From the NCBI RefSeq assembly GCF_900168195.1, contig NZ_FUYX01000002.1, positions 69,501 through 133,500 on the forward strand: 64,000 nucleotides of DNA, given 5' to 3'. The stretch comes from Allobosea thiooxidans (lineage in GTDB: Bacteria; Pseudomonadota; Alphaproteobacteria; Rhizobiales; Beijerinckiaceae). Positions 24,849 through 33,970 of this stretch are shown here, in pieces. How positions within the stretch are numbered: position 1 is the stretch's first letter; the number at the start of each line of letters is the position of its first letter. The notes below the pieces were generated by a model. The model saw only the letters and a list, made by a program, of their open reading frames with translations, ran no database searches and had not been told where the DNA came from. The position numbers and the translations under genes were made by a program.

Positions 24849-25637
24849 TCAGCCGCGCATCTCCGCGGGCAGTTCGGTGCCGTGGAACTTCTTGTAGATC
24901 GCGTTGAGCTTGCCGTTCTTCAGGTTCTGCCCGATCCAGGCATCGAGCTTCTCGAGCAGCTTGGGTTCGCCCTTCTTCACGCCGATGGCGAGGTCGAAAT
25001 TGGTGATCGTGACCTTGGGCTCGAAGGGGCGCGACGGCGCCTTGACGCCGATCTGCGAGACGATCGTCGCCGAGGTCGCGACGCAGTCCGCCTGGCCGGA
25101 GACAGCGGCGGTGACCATCGTCGCGTCATCCTCGTAGCGGGCGAGCTTGAGGTCGCGCTCCTTCATGTTGGTCAGCGTCGTGTCTTGGGTGGTGCCGCGC
25201 GAGACGGCGATCGTCTTGCCCTTCAGATCCTCCCAGCTCTTCGCCTCGACCGACTTCAGGCAGCCCACGACCGACTGCAGCGCGGCATAGGGCTTGGAGA
25301 AGTCGATGACCTTGGCGCGCTCGGGCGTGACCGACAGCGTCGAGATGATGATGTCGGCCTTGTTGGTCTGGACGTTGGGGATGCGGGTCGCACCGGTGGT
25401 CTGGACGAATTCGAGCTGCAGGCCCCAGTCCTTGGCGAGCAGCTCGGCCGTCTCGACATCCGAGCCGGTCGGCTTCATGGCGCTGTCGATCATGCCCGAG
25501 GGCGGGATCGCGAGATCGGTCGCGATGCGGATCTTGCCGGCCTTCGTGATGTCGTCGAGCATGTCGGCGCGGGCGGCCTGGCCGGCGCAGGCGAGCGCCG
25601 TCGTGCCGAGCAGGGCAAGCGTGAGAAAGCGTTTCAT
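24849..25637 (-). CDS. amino-acid-type ABC transporter solute-binding protein
   Basis: A 262-residue family 3 binding protein with a clear Sec signal peptide (MKRFLTLALLGTTALACAGQ, cleaved about ARA-DM). The mature part has ITKAGKIRIATDLAIPP, ADIIISTLSVTPERAKVIDFS and a closing NAIYKKFHG, all standard for polar amino-acid binders. It lies in an operon with two permeases, an ATPase, a dehydrogenase and sugar-type enzymes. The ligand could therefore be an amino acid, an amino-sugar derivative or a small hydroxy acid. Confidence 0.92.
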   Translation of the reverse strand: MKRFLTLALLGTTALACAGQAARADMLDDITKAGKIRIATDLAIPPSGMIDSAMKPTGSDVETAELLAKDWGLQLEFVQTTGATRIPNVQTNKADIIISTLSVTPERAKVIDFSKPYAALQSVVGCLKSVEAKSWEDLKGKTIAVSRGTTQDTTLTNMKERDLKLARYEDDATMVTAAVSGQADCVATSATIVSQIGVKAPSRPFEPKVTITNFDLAIGVKKGEPKLLEKLDAWIGQNLKNGKLNAIYKKFHGTELPAEMRG

Positions 25638-25664
25638 CCTTGGGTCTCCTTCCCGTTTTGGTCG

Positions 25665-26414
25665 TTAGAGCCCGGTTCCGACGAACTGGGCGAGTTCCGG
25701 CGTGGCCGGGTTCGACAGGATCGAGGCACTTCCGGCCTCGTGGACCCTGCCGGCGTGCATGAACACCACCTGATCGGCGATGCCCCGTGCGAACCCCATC
25801 TCATGGGTGACCATGACCATGGTCATGCCGTCGGCGGCGAGCTGCTCGATGACCTTGAGCACCTCGCCCGTCAGCTCCGGGTCGAGCGCGGAGGTGACCT
25901 CGTCGAACAGCATCACCTTGGGCTGCATGGCGAGCGAGCGGGCGATCGCCGCGCGCTGCTGCTGGCCGCCGGAGAGCTGTTCCGGATAGGCGTCGAGCTT
26001 CTCGGACAGGCCGACCTTGGCCAGCATCGCCTTGGCGAGCTCGCGGGCCTCGGCCTTCCTCACGCCCTTCACCGAGACCGGCGCCAGCGTGATGTTCTGC
26101 TCGATGGTGAGATGCGGGAACAGGTTGTAGCTCTGGAAGACGATGCCGACATCCTGGCGCAGGGCCCGCAGGTCGATATCAGCGGCGTCGACGCGGTGTT
26201 CGCAGACGCGGATCTCGCCTGAATCGATCCTCTCGAAGCGGTCGATGCAGCGCAGCGCCGTGCTCTTGCCTGAGCCGGAGCGCCCGATCAGCGCCAGCAC
26301 CTCGCCGCGCGCGACGGTGAAGCTGACGCCGTCGAGCACCTTCAGCGGGCCGAAGCTCTTATGGACCTTGTCGAGGGCGACGATGGGGCGTTGGTTGAGG
26401 CGTTCCTGGCTCAT
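25665..26414 (-). CDS. amino-acid-type ABC transporter ATP-binding protein
   Basis: A 249-residue ATPase: Walker [11 protein letters not shown]-loop [13 protein letters not shown], signature [15 protein letters not shown], Walker [15 protein letters not shown] and switch His in MVTHEMGFA. The first serine of the usual G-x-SG-x-GKST loop is preceded by Arg, a common variant. The frame extends to a GTG at 26423, three codons upstream; ATG 26414 is chosen for spacing. It energises the two permeases encoded just upstream. Confidence 0.94.
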   Translation of the reverse strand: MSQERLNQRPIVALDKVHKSFGPLKVLDGVSFTVARGEVLALIGRSGSGKSTALRCIDRFERIDSGEIRVCEHRVDAADIDLRALRQDVGIVFQSYNLFPHLTIEQNITLAPVSVKGVRKAEARELAKAMLAKVGLSEKLDAYPEQLSGGQQQRAAIARSLAMQPKVMLFDEVTSALDPELTGEVLKVIEQLAADGMTMVMVTHEMGFARGIADQVVFMHAGRVHEAGSASILSNPATPELAQFVGTGL

Positions 26415-26429
26415 GGGTTTCACATCTCG

Positions 26430-27098
26430 TCAGGCCGGCATCAGCTTCGCGCGGCCGACGCCCATGCGGCGCTCGAGGCGCCGGCTGAGGAGCGAGATCG
26501 GGAAGCAGAGCGCGAAATAGATCAAGGCGATGATCGCGTAGATCAGGAAGGGCTCGAACAGCGAGTTGTTGATGATCTGGCCGGAGCGGGCGAGCTCGAC
26601 GAAGCCGACCACCGAGGCCAGCGAGGTGTTCTTGATGATCTGCACCATGAAGCCGACGGTCGGCGGCGTGGCGATGCGCACGGCCTGGGGCAGGATGACC
26701 TTGATCATGCGCTGGGTGCGGCTGAGCCCCAGCCCTTCGGCCGCCTCCCATTGCGGGCGCGGCACGGCCTGGATGCAGCCGCGCCAGATTTCGCCGAAAT
26801 AGGCGCCGACATAGATCGTCAGCGAGGCGCCGGCCGCCCAGAGCGGCGTGATCGCGAGGCCGAGCGCCGAGAGTCCGAAATAGCCGAGGAACATGATCAC
26901 CAGCAGCGGCGTGCCCTGCACGAGCTGGACATAGGCACCGCTGGCGAGCCGCACGGCCTTGTTCGGCGAGACGCGGGCGAGCGCGATCAGGAAGCCGACG
27001 ATCCCGCCGCCGATCAGGGCGATGGTCGAGAGCCCGATGGTCCAGAGCGCGCCCTGGCCGAGGAAGAAGAGATGGTTCGCGTTGAGTGAGCCGCCCAT
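26430..27098 (-). CDS. amino-acid-type ABC transporter permease
   Basis: A 222-residue permease of the HisQM family. The segment VQGTPLLVIMFLGYFGLSAL and the EAA loop QWEAAEGLGLSRTQRMIKVI are clear, as is NTSLASVVGFVELARSGQ. It follows the other permease by 9 bases, and the pair probably forms a heterodimeric channel. Confidence 0.94.
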   Translation of the reverse strand: MGGSLNANHLFFLGQGALWTIGLSTIALIGGGIVGFLIALARVSPNKAVRLASGAYVQLVQGTPLLVIMFLGYFGLSALGLAITPLWAAGASLTIYVGAYFGEIWRGCIQAVPRPQWEAAEGLGLSRTQRMIKVILPQAVRIATPPTVGFMVQIIKNTSLASVVGFVELARSGQIINNSLFEPFLIYAIIALIYFALCFPISLLSRRLERRMGVGRAKLMPA

Positions 27099-27107
27099 GA
27101 CCGACCT

Positions 27108-27791
27108 CTAGAGCGGCGTGCCGAGGCGCCGGCGGCGCGGGAAGAGGACGAGCCCCAGCGCCCAGAAGGCGGCGCGCAGGACGAGCGAGAGCGCGATGTA
27201 GCCGAGTGCGACGAGGATATAGGTCTCGAAGGCGCGGTAGGTGTCGGACTGGACGTAGTTGGCGACCGCGGTGAGCTCCTCCGCCGAGATTTGCGAGGTG
27301 ATGGAGGAGGCGAGCATCAGCAGCACGAACTGGCTGGTCAGCGACGGATAGACCTTCTCGATCGCCGGCAGCAGGATGACGTGCCAGTAGATCTGGAAGC
27401 GCGACAGCGCGAGGCCTTCCGCCGCCTCGATCTGGCCGGGCGGGATCGACTCGAAGCCGGCCCTCATGATCTCCGCGGTATAGGCGCCGACATTGATGGC
27501 GAGTGCTGCCGCGGCCACCGAGAAGGCCGAGAATTTGAAGCCGATGCTCGCCAGCCCGAAATAGACCAGGAAGATCTGGACGAGCAGCGGCGTGTTGCGG
27601 ATCGTCTCGACGTAAGCAGCGCAGAGCCCGGCGATGAGGCGGTTGCGGCTGCCGCGGCCGACCGCGCAGAGCGTGCCGACCGCACCGCCGACCAGGATCG
27701 CCAGGAAGGCGAGCTCCAGCGTCATCACTGCGCCGTCGAGGAAGAGCGGCCAGCGCTCGAGAACGACGGAGAAGTCGAGGTCGAGACCCAT
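27108..27791 (-). CDS. amino-acid-type ABC transporter permease
   Basis: A 227-residue HisQM-type permease with the segment IRNTPLLVQIFLVYFGL and the EAA loop QIEAAEGLALSRFQIYWHVI. It begins 8 bases after the dehydrogenase stop, so importer and dehydrogenase are expressed together. It pairs with the following permease, which is only moderately similar. Confidence 0.94.
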   Translation of the reverse strand: MGLDLDFSVVLERWPLFLDGAVMTLELAFLAILVGGAVGTLCAVGRGSRNRLIAGLCAAYVETIRNTPLLVQIFLVYFGLASIGFKFSAFSVAAAALAINVGAYTAEIMRAGFESIPPGQIEAAEGLALSRFQIYWHVILLPAIEKVYPSLTSQFVLLMLASSITSQISAEELTAVANYVQSDTYRAFETYILVALGYIALSLVLRAAFWALGLVLFPRRRRLGTPL

Positions 27792-27799
27792 CGCCGCCG

Positions 27800-28693
27800 T
27801 CAGGCCCGGTTCGTCATGCGGTCATAGACGCGGAAGAGCGCCTGGTTGCCGTTGCCGCCCTCGCCATGGGCGCGCGCCTCGATGTACTGGCTGGTGACCA
27901 GCGCAGTGCCCGGCAGCGGCACCGAGAGCGCCTGCGCCTGCTCCTGCACGAGCCGAAGGTCCTTGAGCATCAGGTCGATGCGGAAGCCTGCGTCGGCGTC
28001 GCCGGCGATCATCGCCGGGCCGAGCTTGTCGAGCATCCAGGACGCGGCCGAGCCGCCGAGCAGCACGCTGCGCATCTGCTCCAGATCGACGCCGGAGGCG
28101 CGGCCGAGCGCGATCGCCTCGCAGACAGCCTGGATATTGATGCCGCAGATCAGCTGGTTGCAGAGCTTGACCGCCTGGCCTGCACCCGGCGCGCCGACAT
28201 GAGTGATGGTCGTGCCCATGCCGCGGAAGAACGGCTCGGCCCTGGCGAAGGCAGCGGCCTCGCCGCCGGCCATGATCGTCAGCGTCGCGTTCTTGGCGCC
28301 GATCGGCCCGCCGGAGACGGGAGCGTCGATGAAGTCGGTGCCGGCTGCCTTGAGATCGGCATGCATCCTGCGGACGGCGACCGGCGAGATCGTGCTCATG
28401 TCGACGATGAGGCGGCCGCGCGGCGGCGAGGCCAGCAGGCCGCCTTCGCCATAGATCACCTCCTCGACCTGCGGCGTGTCGGGCAGCATGGTGATCGCGA
28501 TATCGGCGTTGGCCGCCGCTTCGGCCGGGCTCTTTGCCGGCTTGGCTCCCGCGGCGACCGCTGCGGCAACAGCATCGCCGACGATGTCGAAGGCGGTCAC
28601 CGTGTGCCCGGCCTCGATCAGGTTGCGCGCCATTTCCCGGCCCATCGTGCCGAGGCCGATGAAGCCGACGCTGCCCGTCTGGTTCTGTCCCAT
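27800..28693 (-). CDS. 3-hydroxyisobutyrate-dehydrogenase-family oxidoreductase (GarR/HIBADH type)
   Basis: A 297-residue beta-hydroxyacid dehydrogenase. VGFIGLGTMGREMARNL is the NAD(P) motif, DAPVSGGPIGAKNATL the substrate loop, and Lys176 (GQAVKLCNQL) the catalytic lysine. Candidates in this family include tartronate-semialdehyde reductase, 3-hydroxyisobutyrate dehydrogenase and L-threonate dehydrogenase (LtnD). The presence of an isomerase and kinase in the same operon loosely recalls four-carbon sugar-acid pathways. ATG 28693 or the Met six codons upstream could be the start. Confidence 0.88.
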   Translation of the reverse strand: MGQNQTGSVGFIGLGTMGREMARNLIEAGHTVTAFDIVGDAVAAAVAAGAKPAKSPAEAAANADIAITMLPDTPQVEEVIYGEGGLLASPPRGRLIVDMSTISPVAVRRMHADLKAAGTDFIDAPVSGGPIGAKNATLTIMAGGEAAAFARAEPFFRGMGTTITHVGAPGAGQAVKLCNQLICGINIQAVCEAIALGRASGVDLEQMRSVLLGGSAASWMLDKLGPAMIAGDADAGFRIDLMLKDLRLVQEQAQALSVPLPGTALVTSQYIEARAHGEGGNGNQALFRVYDRMTNRA

Positions 28694-28730
28694 GTTCCGT
28701 TCTTTCGGCATTGTCTCTGGAATCGGAGCC

Positions 28731-29480
28731 TCAGGCCCCCTGCGCGCTGCGTGTCTCGGGCCTGTCGCCTTCGCCGGTGACGGCGCGGCGTCGATACTCG
28801 TCGCCGATCGCGAAATGTCGCCGCAGCGTCACCTCGGCGCGGTCGGGATCACGGGCGACGATGGTGTCGAAGACGCGCTTGTGATCGTCGATCAGGTAGC
28901 TCTTCATCGAGCTGAACTGCTGGACGAGCTCGCGGCGGCTACGATGCGAGCGCGCGAGCAGCGTCGACATGGATTCATGCAGTACCGCGAGCGTCGGCGA
29001 GCGCGATGCCAGCACGATGGCGCGGTGGAAATCGAAGTCGGCCGCGCCGCCCGCATCCGCATCGTCGATCGTCTCGCCGATGCGGATGAGCGCGCGCTGC
29101 AGCCGCTCGAAATCGGCGATCGTGGCGCGCTCGCAAGCCAGGCGCACGGCCTGGCACTCGATCGCGATGCGCGCCTCCATCACGTCGTCGATGAGGTCGG
29201 CCTGCTGGGCGAGCGCGAGCGTGAAGAAGTCCTTCAGCATCGAGGCGTCGGGCCGCTTCACGATGGTGCCGACGCGCTCGCGGATCTCGACGATGCCGAG
29301 CACGTGCAACGCCCGCAGCGCCTCGCGCACGATCGGCCGGCTCACGCCGAGCTGGGCGGCCAATTCACGTTCGGCCATGAGCCGCTCGCCTTGCTTCAGC
29401 GTGCCGTCGAGCAGCCGCTCCTGCAGATAGGCGAAGACGCGCTCGAACCCCGACGCGCTGTCGGCATCTTGAGCATCCAT
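28731..29480 (-). CDS. GntR-family regulator, FadR/FCD type
   Basis: A 249-residue regulator. The winged helix has ELAAQLGVSRPIVREALRAL; the C-terminal FCD domain carries FDFHRAIVL, DDHKRVFDTI and LRRHFAIGDEY, the usual metal-ligand helices. The frame is open to 29723, but that would place the palindrome at 29505 inside the gene. ATG 29480 starts the recognisable fold. As first gene of the minus-strand operon it probably represses itself and the importer/catabolic genes. Confidence 0.9.
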   Translation of the reverse strand: MDAQDADSASGFERVFAYLQERLLDGTLKQGERLMAERELAAQLGVSRPIVREALRALHVLGIVEIRERVGTIVKRPDASMLKDFFTLALAQQADLIDDVMEARIAIECQAVRLACERATIADFERLQRALIRIGETIDDADAGGAADFDFHRAIVLASRSPTLAVLHESMSTLLARSHRSRRELVQQFSSMKSYLIDDHKRVFDTIVARDPDRAEVTLRRHFAIGDEYRRRAVTGEGDRPETRSAQGA

Positions 29481-29504
29481 CCCTGAAACCACTTCTTTTT
29501 CGTT

Positions 29505-29517
29505 CTGGTAAGACCAG
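29505..29517. promoter_or_regulatory. GntR/FadR-type operator
   Basis: CTGGT-AAG-ACCAG is a perfect palindrome containing TGGTNNNACCA, close to the FadR-subfamily consensus. It sits 25 bases upstream of the GntR gene, the position expected for autoregulation of the whole operon. Confidence 0.7.
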
Positions 29518-29700
29518 TAGGATGACCAGAGATAAAGATCAAGTGCACCATCCCTCGCGCCTGCCGGGTCGGCGGTTGTCAGGGGTGTGGAGGATCGCCG
29601 AAGCCCGGCGCCTTCGGCGGCAGGCCGGTGGCTGGCACTTTTCCTGTCTGGGAGGCGCGATGCCGGACAAGTCGTGGCTTTCCGCGTATAGCTAGGAGCG

Positions 29701-31173
29701 ATGATCGCGATCGACTTCGACAATTCCTATGCGCGCTTGCCGCAGCGCTTCTACGCAGAGGTCGCCCCGACTCCTGTTCCTGCGCCCCGGCTGATCCGGC
29801 TGAACACCCCACTTGCAACGCAGCTCGGGCTGGACCCCGACTGGCTGGAGGGTCCGGAAGGCGTGGCGATGCTGTCCGGCAATGGCGTGCCGGTCGGCGC
29901 AGCGCCGATCGCGACCGCCTATGCCGGCCATCAGTTTGGCGGCTTCAGCCCCCAGCTCGGTGACGGTCGCGCCATCCTGCTCGGCGAGCTCGTCGACCGA
30001 CGCGGCCGGCGTCATGATCTCCAGCTCAAAGGTGCGGGCCCGACCCCGTTCTCGCGCCGTGGCGATGGCCGGGCCGCCCTGGGGCCGGTCCTGCGCGAAT
30101 ACCTCCTCAGCGAGGCGATGGCGGCTCTGGGCATCCCGACGACGCGCGCCCTCGCTGCAGTCCTGACGGGCGAAGCGGTCAGGCGTGAGACGTTGCTGCC
30201 CGGCGCCGTGCTGACCCGCGTCGCCTCCAGCCATATCCGGATCGGCACCTTCCAGTTCTTCGCTGCGCGCGGCGATGTCGAGGCCTTGCGCCTGCTCGCC
30301 GACCACGTCATCGCGCGCCATTACCCGGCCTGCGCCGGCGAGGGGCGCTACCTCGCCCTGCTCGAGGCCGTGATCGCCGCGCAGGCCGCTCTCGTCGCGC
30401 AATGGATGGCGATCGGCTTCATCCACGGCGTGATGAACACGGACAATATGTCGGTCGCCGGCGAAACCATCGATTATGGGCCCTGCGCCTTCATGGACGC
30501 CTACCATCCGACGACCGTGTTCAGCTCGATCGACGAGCATGGGCGCTATGCCTTCGGCAACCAGCCCCCGATCGCGCGCTGGAATCTCGCCCGCTTCGCC
30601 GAGGCGCTGCTGCCGCTGCTGGAAGACGACCGGGACAGGGCCGTGTCGATCGCGCAGGAGGCCCTCGGCCAGTTCGACCCGCAATTTCAAGCAGGATTGG
30701 TCGCGGGGTTCCGCCGCAAGCTCGGCCTCGCCACGGAGGAAGCGGAAGATGTCGTGCTCATCGGCTCGCTGCTCGAGACGATGCAACACGGCGAAGCCGA
30801 TTTCACCCTGGTCTTCAGGCGCCTGAGCGAGGCGGCCGGGCCGCCGGAAGGCGCGGGAGACTGCCGCAGCCTTTTCGGCAACCCGGCCGAGTTCGACGCC
30901 TGGGAGTTCCGCTGGCGCCAGCGCCTTGCGCGCGAGCCCGTATCGGCAGAGGCGCGCCAGGATGCGATGCTGCGCGTCAACCCGCTGTTCATCCCGCGAA
31001 ACCACCTGGTCGAGGCGGTGATCCAGGCTGCCGTCGAAGGTGATGATCTTGCCCCGTTCGAGGTTCTCCTCGGCGTCCTCGCCAGGCCCTTCGACGCACA
31101 GCCGGGCCATGAGGACTATGCGCGGCCACCGGCTGCGCATGAGCGAGTGTTGGCGACGTTCTGCGGGACCTAG
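29701..31173 (+). CDS. selO: SelO/YdiU-family protein adenylyltransferase (pseudokinase)
   Basis: A 490-residue SelO protein, which transfers AMP from ATP to Ser/Thr/Tyr of target proteins in redox stress. Signature stretches are [36 protein letters not shown] (with the ATP-contacting lysine), [13 protein letters not shown] and [19 protein letters not shown], the pseudokinase equivalents of catalytic and DFG loops. The protein ends FCGT, so a cysteine is third from the C-terminus, where selenocysteine stands in some relatives. There is no in-frame TGA. It is monocistronic, divergent from the GntR operon. Confidence 0.95.
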   Translation: MIAIDFDNSYARLPQRFYAEVAPTPVPAPRLIRLNTPLATQLGLDPDWLEGPEGVAMLSGNGVPVGAAPIATAYAGHQFGGFSPQLGDGRAILLGELVDRRGRRHDLQLKGAGPTPFSRRGDGRAALGPVLREYLLSEAMAALGIPTTRALAAVLTGEAVRRETLLPGAVLTRVASSHIRIGTFQFFAARGDVEALRLLADHVIARHYPACAGEGRYLALLEAVIAAQAALVAQWMAIGFIHGVMNTDNMSVAGETIDYGPCAFMDAYHPTTVFSSIDEHGRYAFGNQPPIARWNLARFAEALLPLLEDDRDRAVSIAQEALGQFDPQFQAGLVAGFRRKLGLATEEAEDVVLIGSLLETMQHGEADFTLVFRRLSEAAGPPEGAGDCRSLFGNPAEFDAWEFRWRQRLAREPVSAEARQDAMLRVNPLFIPRNHLVEAVIQAAVEGDDLAPFEVLLGVLARPFDAQPGHEDYARPPAAHERVLATFCGT

Positions 31174-31236
31174 CTCCCCGGATCGAAGAACCGGCACGGG
31201 GTCGGCGGCGGACGTCGTGACCGGCGAAAGAGGGTC

Positions 31237-31710
31237 ATGCGTCAGGGAATGACAGATCTCACCATTCGGGCTGCGGGGCAGGCTGATCTGCCGGCGCTGC
31301 TCGATTTGTACCGCCACCTCGATGCTGGGGACATGCGTTGCCCGGCCGACAAGGCCGCGACTATCCTGGAGCGCTTTCTCAGCTATGCGGGCAGCGCCAT
31401 CCTTGTCGGGCACATCGGTGCCGATGTGGTGGCGAGCTGCACCGTCGTCGTGATACCAAACCTGACCCGCGGGGGCACGCCCTACGCGCTGATCGAAAAC
31501 GTCGTCACCGACGCCGGCTATCGAAACCGGGGATTGGGCAAGGCGATCTTGAGGGCGGCCGTCGAGCACGCCTGGAGTGCTGGCTGCTACAAGGCGATGC
31601 TGATTACGGGGTCGAAGAAGCCCTCGACGCTGGCGTTCTACGAAGCCGCCGGTTTCGAGCAATCCAAGACAGGCTTTCAGATCAGGCGGCTTCCGGTCCG
31701 GGCCGAGTAA
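31237..31710 (+). CDS. GNAT-family N-acetyltransferase
   Basis: A 157-residue acetyltransferase. The acetyl-CoA motif is YRNRGLGKAILRAAVEHA, followed by CYKAMLITG and FYEAAGFEQ, typical of the third and fourth GNAT motifs. The fold starts at LTIRAAGQADLPAL. ATG 31237 follows AGAGGGTC; a second ATG at 31249 also has a close CAGGGA and would remove four residues. No substrate can be inferred. It lies 63 bases after selO. Confidence 0.88.
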   Translation: MRQGMTDLTIRAAGQADLPALLDLYRHLDAGDMRCPADKAATILERFLSYAGSAILVGHIGADVVASCTVVVIPNLTRGGTPYALIENVVTDAGYRNRGLGKAILRAAVEHAWSAGCYKAMLITGSKKPSTLAFYEAAGFEQSKTGFQIRRLPVRAE

Positions 31711-31874
31711 GAACATCGCCCTGCCGCCTGCGTTTGCCGTTGCAACGGCCCCGTCGGAGCGCCATCGATCAGCGGGCCGATACCGGTCCCTTTTCCTTGG
31801 CCGACAAAAAATGTCTCGCCGCCCGGCGATCCATACGCGGCATGCCGCGTTGTGCCGGAAAAGGAGGGTTGATC

Positions 31875-32390
31875 GTGAGGCATCCTTTCCTTCCGACGAC
31901 GCTGACCGCGATGCTCGCCATCGCGGGACCGGCGCTGGCTCAGAAGACTGGCGACGACGACGTGCGTTTTCTCGAGAATTTCGACGGCCGCTTCACCGGC
32001 ACCGGGCGACTGCAGAAGGCCGGCGGAACGAGCCATAATCTGAACTGCCGGTTCGACGGTGAGCGGCAAGGAACGCGGATCAGCCTCACCGGGCGGTGTT
32101 CGACGGCTCTCGTCTTCAGCACGACGGTGAGCATCGTTCTCGCCTTCAACCCCGCGACACAGCGCTATGGCGGCTCGTTCCGCGACGGGCGGGGCACGGT
32201 GGCGGAGCTTTCCGGCGCGCGGCGCGGCGACAGCCTGTCGCTCACCTACACGGAAACAGCGGAAAGCACTCGCCCAGGCCCGCCCGCGACCCTGACGATC
32301 AGACGCAGCGATAACGGGCTGGCCCTGAGCCTGCGCAGCAGCCACCCTGCCCGCGGACAGAATATCGATCTCGCCTTGAACGAGGTTTGA
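31875..32390 (+). CDS. small exported protein of unknown function
   Basis: A 171-residue protein starting at GTG 31875, eight bases after an excellent AAGGAGG. The first 23 residues (LPTTLTAMLAIAGPALAQ at the end) are a Sec signal peptide. The remainder is beta-rich, with two cysteines (NCRFDGE and GRCSTAL) that could form a periplasmic disulfide, and repeated short polar strands. The frame is open far upstream, but there the reading is arginine-rich and non-coding in character. I do not recognise the family. Confidence 0.7.
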   Translation: MRHPFLPTTLTAMLAIAGPALAQKTGDDDVRFLENFDGRFTGTGRLQKAGGTSHNLNCRFDGERQGTRISLTGRCSTALVFSTTVSIVLAFNPATQRYGGSFRDGRGTVAELSGARRGDSLSLTYTETAESTRPGPPATLTIRRSDNGLALSLRSSHPARGQNIDLALNEV

Positions 32391-32492
32391 AGCGGCTTCA
32401 GCGAGGCGTTTGGGGGGACGACAGCTTCGGCGTATCGTGGCGGCTCAGCCCCCTAGATGCGCGTCAAATCCATGAGCAGAAGGGAGACGGAC

Positions 32493-32939
32493 ATGAAGAT
32501 CGTGACCAGCCTTAGCTTCCGGGGCCAGTGCCGCGAGGCGTTCGAGTTCTACGCCAAGGTCCTGGGTGGAAGGATCACCGCGGCGATACCCTATGGCGAT
32601 GCGCCGCCCGGCATGCCGATCACCGACGAGAAATACAAGAGCTGGCTGATGCATTGCTGGCTCGAGGCCGGCGATCAGGCGCTGATGGGCGCCGACATGG
32701 ACGTCGGCTGGGCGGCAAACATCGACAAGCCGAAGAACGGCTTCGACGTGACCCTGCATACCAATGACAAGGCGCAGGGCCAGCGCTGGTTCGAACAGCT
32801 GGCCGAAGGCGGCAGGACGGTCATGCCGTTCAGCGAAACCTTCTGGTCGCCCGGCTTCGGCTCGCTGGTGGACAGGTTCGGCGTGCCGTGGATGGTCAAC
32901 GTCATTCCGTCGGCCGATTGGAAGCCGCCGCAGGGGTGA
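32493..32939 (+). CDS. VOC-family (PhnB/glyoxalase-like) protein
   Basis: A 148-residue vicinal-oxygen-chelate protein of the PhnB-like group: FRGQCREAFEFYAKVLGG at the start, a central NGFDVTLHTNDK strand and the closing FGSLVDRFGVPWMVNV. ATG 32493 has AAGGGAGACGGAC before it and begins the fold; an in-frame ATG 12 codons upstream adds only polar residues. VOC proteins of this type are often annotated PhnB but have no proven phosphonate function. Nearness to the phosphonate-type importer is probably coincidental, as it faces the LysR gene. Confidence 0.88.
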   Translation: MKIVTSLSFRGQCREAFEFYAKVLGGRITAAIPYGDAPPGMPITDEKYKSWLMHCWLEAGDQALMGADMDVGWAANIDKPKNGFDVTLHTNDKAQGQRWFEQLAEGGRTVMPFSETFWSPGFGSLVDRFGVPWMVNVIPSADWKPPQG

Positions 32940-32967
32940 CACCGGCTACCGGCCGTCGGGATCCGCT

Positions 32968-33861
32968 TCAGCTGTCCGGCGGCTCGGCCTCGAACGCCTC
33001 CCTCATGCGGCGCACGACTGTGAGGAAGGCGGCGATCACGCGGCTGGCTTCGCGCTGCCTCAGCACGACCACATGGGCGTAGGTGTAGACCTCTGCGCCC
33101 GCGATCGGGATCAGCCGCAGCTCCTCGTCCGGGACGAATTCCGCGTCCGACACATAGCTGATCCCGAGGCCGCGGATGACCGCCTCGCGAATGGCTTCGC
33201 GGCTGCCGATCTCCATGACGGTGCGCGGCCGGGTGCCGGTTCTCGCCAGCGCCTCCTCGAAAGCGCGGCGCGTCGTCGAGCCCTGTTCGCGCACGATCAT
33301 CGGCTCTCCTTCGAGTTCCGGCAGCCCAACGCTCTCGCGGCCGGCGAAGCGATGATCGCGACGCACGAAGATCGCGACGGGATGGCGCCGGTAGGGAACG
33401 GTCAGTAGCCGGTCGTCCTGGTCGATATAGGCGAGGACAGCGACGTCGGACCGGTAGCTGGCGAGATCATCGAGAACCTCGGTGGAGTTGCCGAGTTTCA
33501 CGGCGAGCTCGATGCCGGGATAGGCCTGGTTGAAGGCCGCCAGCATCTCCGTGACGTGGAACGGCCCGACGGCGCTGATCGAAAGGCGGCCGGTCCGTAA
33601 TTCCCGCGTTTCCGACAGGAAGGCGAGCGCTTCCGCCTCCTCGGCGAAGAGTCGGGTGGTGATGGCGAGGAGCTGTCGGCCGGTATCGCTCAGCTCGCGT
33701 CGCCGCCCGCGCTTGATGAAGAGCTCGACGCCGAATTCCTGCTCCAGGGATCCGATCTGCGCCGTCAATGTCGGCTGGCTGATGTTGAAGGTCTCCGCCG
33801 CGGCATTGAAGCCGCCGGCGAGCGCGACATTGTGAAACGATCGGAGCTGGGTATATCGCAT
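32968..33861 (-). CDS. LysR-family regulator of the phosphonate-type operon
   Basis: A 297-residue LysR protein. Residues 1-60 form the HTH (FNISQPTLTAQIGSLEQEFG) and the rest the two-lobed effector domain. It is divergent from an iron alcohol dehydrogenase and PhnDCE-type genes, the classic layout for a LysR activator of its neighbour. A long inverted repeat (33881-33914) lies between the two starts. The effector is probably a phosphonate or its aldehyde, by context only. Confidence 0.9.
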   Translation of the reverse strand: MRYTQLRSFHNVALAGGFNAAAETFNISQPTLTAQIGSLEQEFGVELFIKRGRRRELSDTGRQLLAITTRLFAEEAEALAFLSETRELRTGRLSISAVGPFHVTEMLAAFNQAYPGIELAVKLGNSTEVLDDLASYRSDVAVLAYIDQDDRLLTVPYRRHPVAIFVRRDHRFAGRESVGLPELEGEPMIVREQGSTTRRAFEEALARTGTRPRTVMEIGSREAIREAVIRGLGISYVSDAEFVPDEELRLIPIAGAEVYTYAHVVVLRQREASRVIAAFLTVVRRMREAFEAEPPDS

Positions 33862-33880
33862 AGGAAAAAACTATCTATCT

Positions 33881-33914
33881 GGATCAAAAAATCAATTTGT
33901 TTGAGGTTTGATCC
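33881..33914. promoter_or_regulatory. LysR-type inverted repeat in the divergent promoter
   Basis: GGATCAAA (33881-33888) and TTTGATCC (33907-33914) are exact reverse complements with 18 bases between them, inside an AT-rich island that contrasts with its surroundings. It lies 20 bases from the LysR start and 57 from the dehydrogenase start, matching usual LysR binding positions. Confidence 0.62.
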
Positions 33915-33970
33915 TCTGTGAGCATCCTCGCAACGATGCCGGCAAGGCGCGCGCAGCGAGGATGGAACGC

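Noticed and set aside
31164-31173. Selenocysteine read-through at the SelO end
   Set aside because: The codon in question is a normal cysteine codon and the gene ends at TAG; no in-frame TGA or SECIS-like need arises.
32493-32939. PhnB as a functional part of phosphonate metabolism
   Set aside because: The gene faces the LysR gene rather than sharing the importer operon, and PhnB-like VOC proteins are not tied to phosphonate use.
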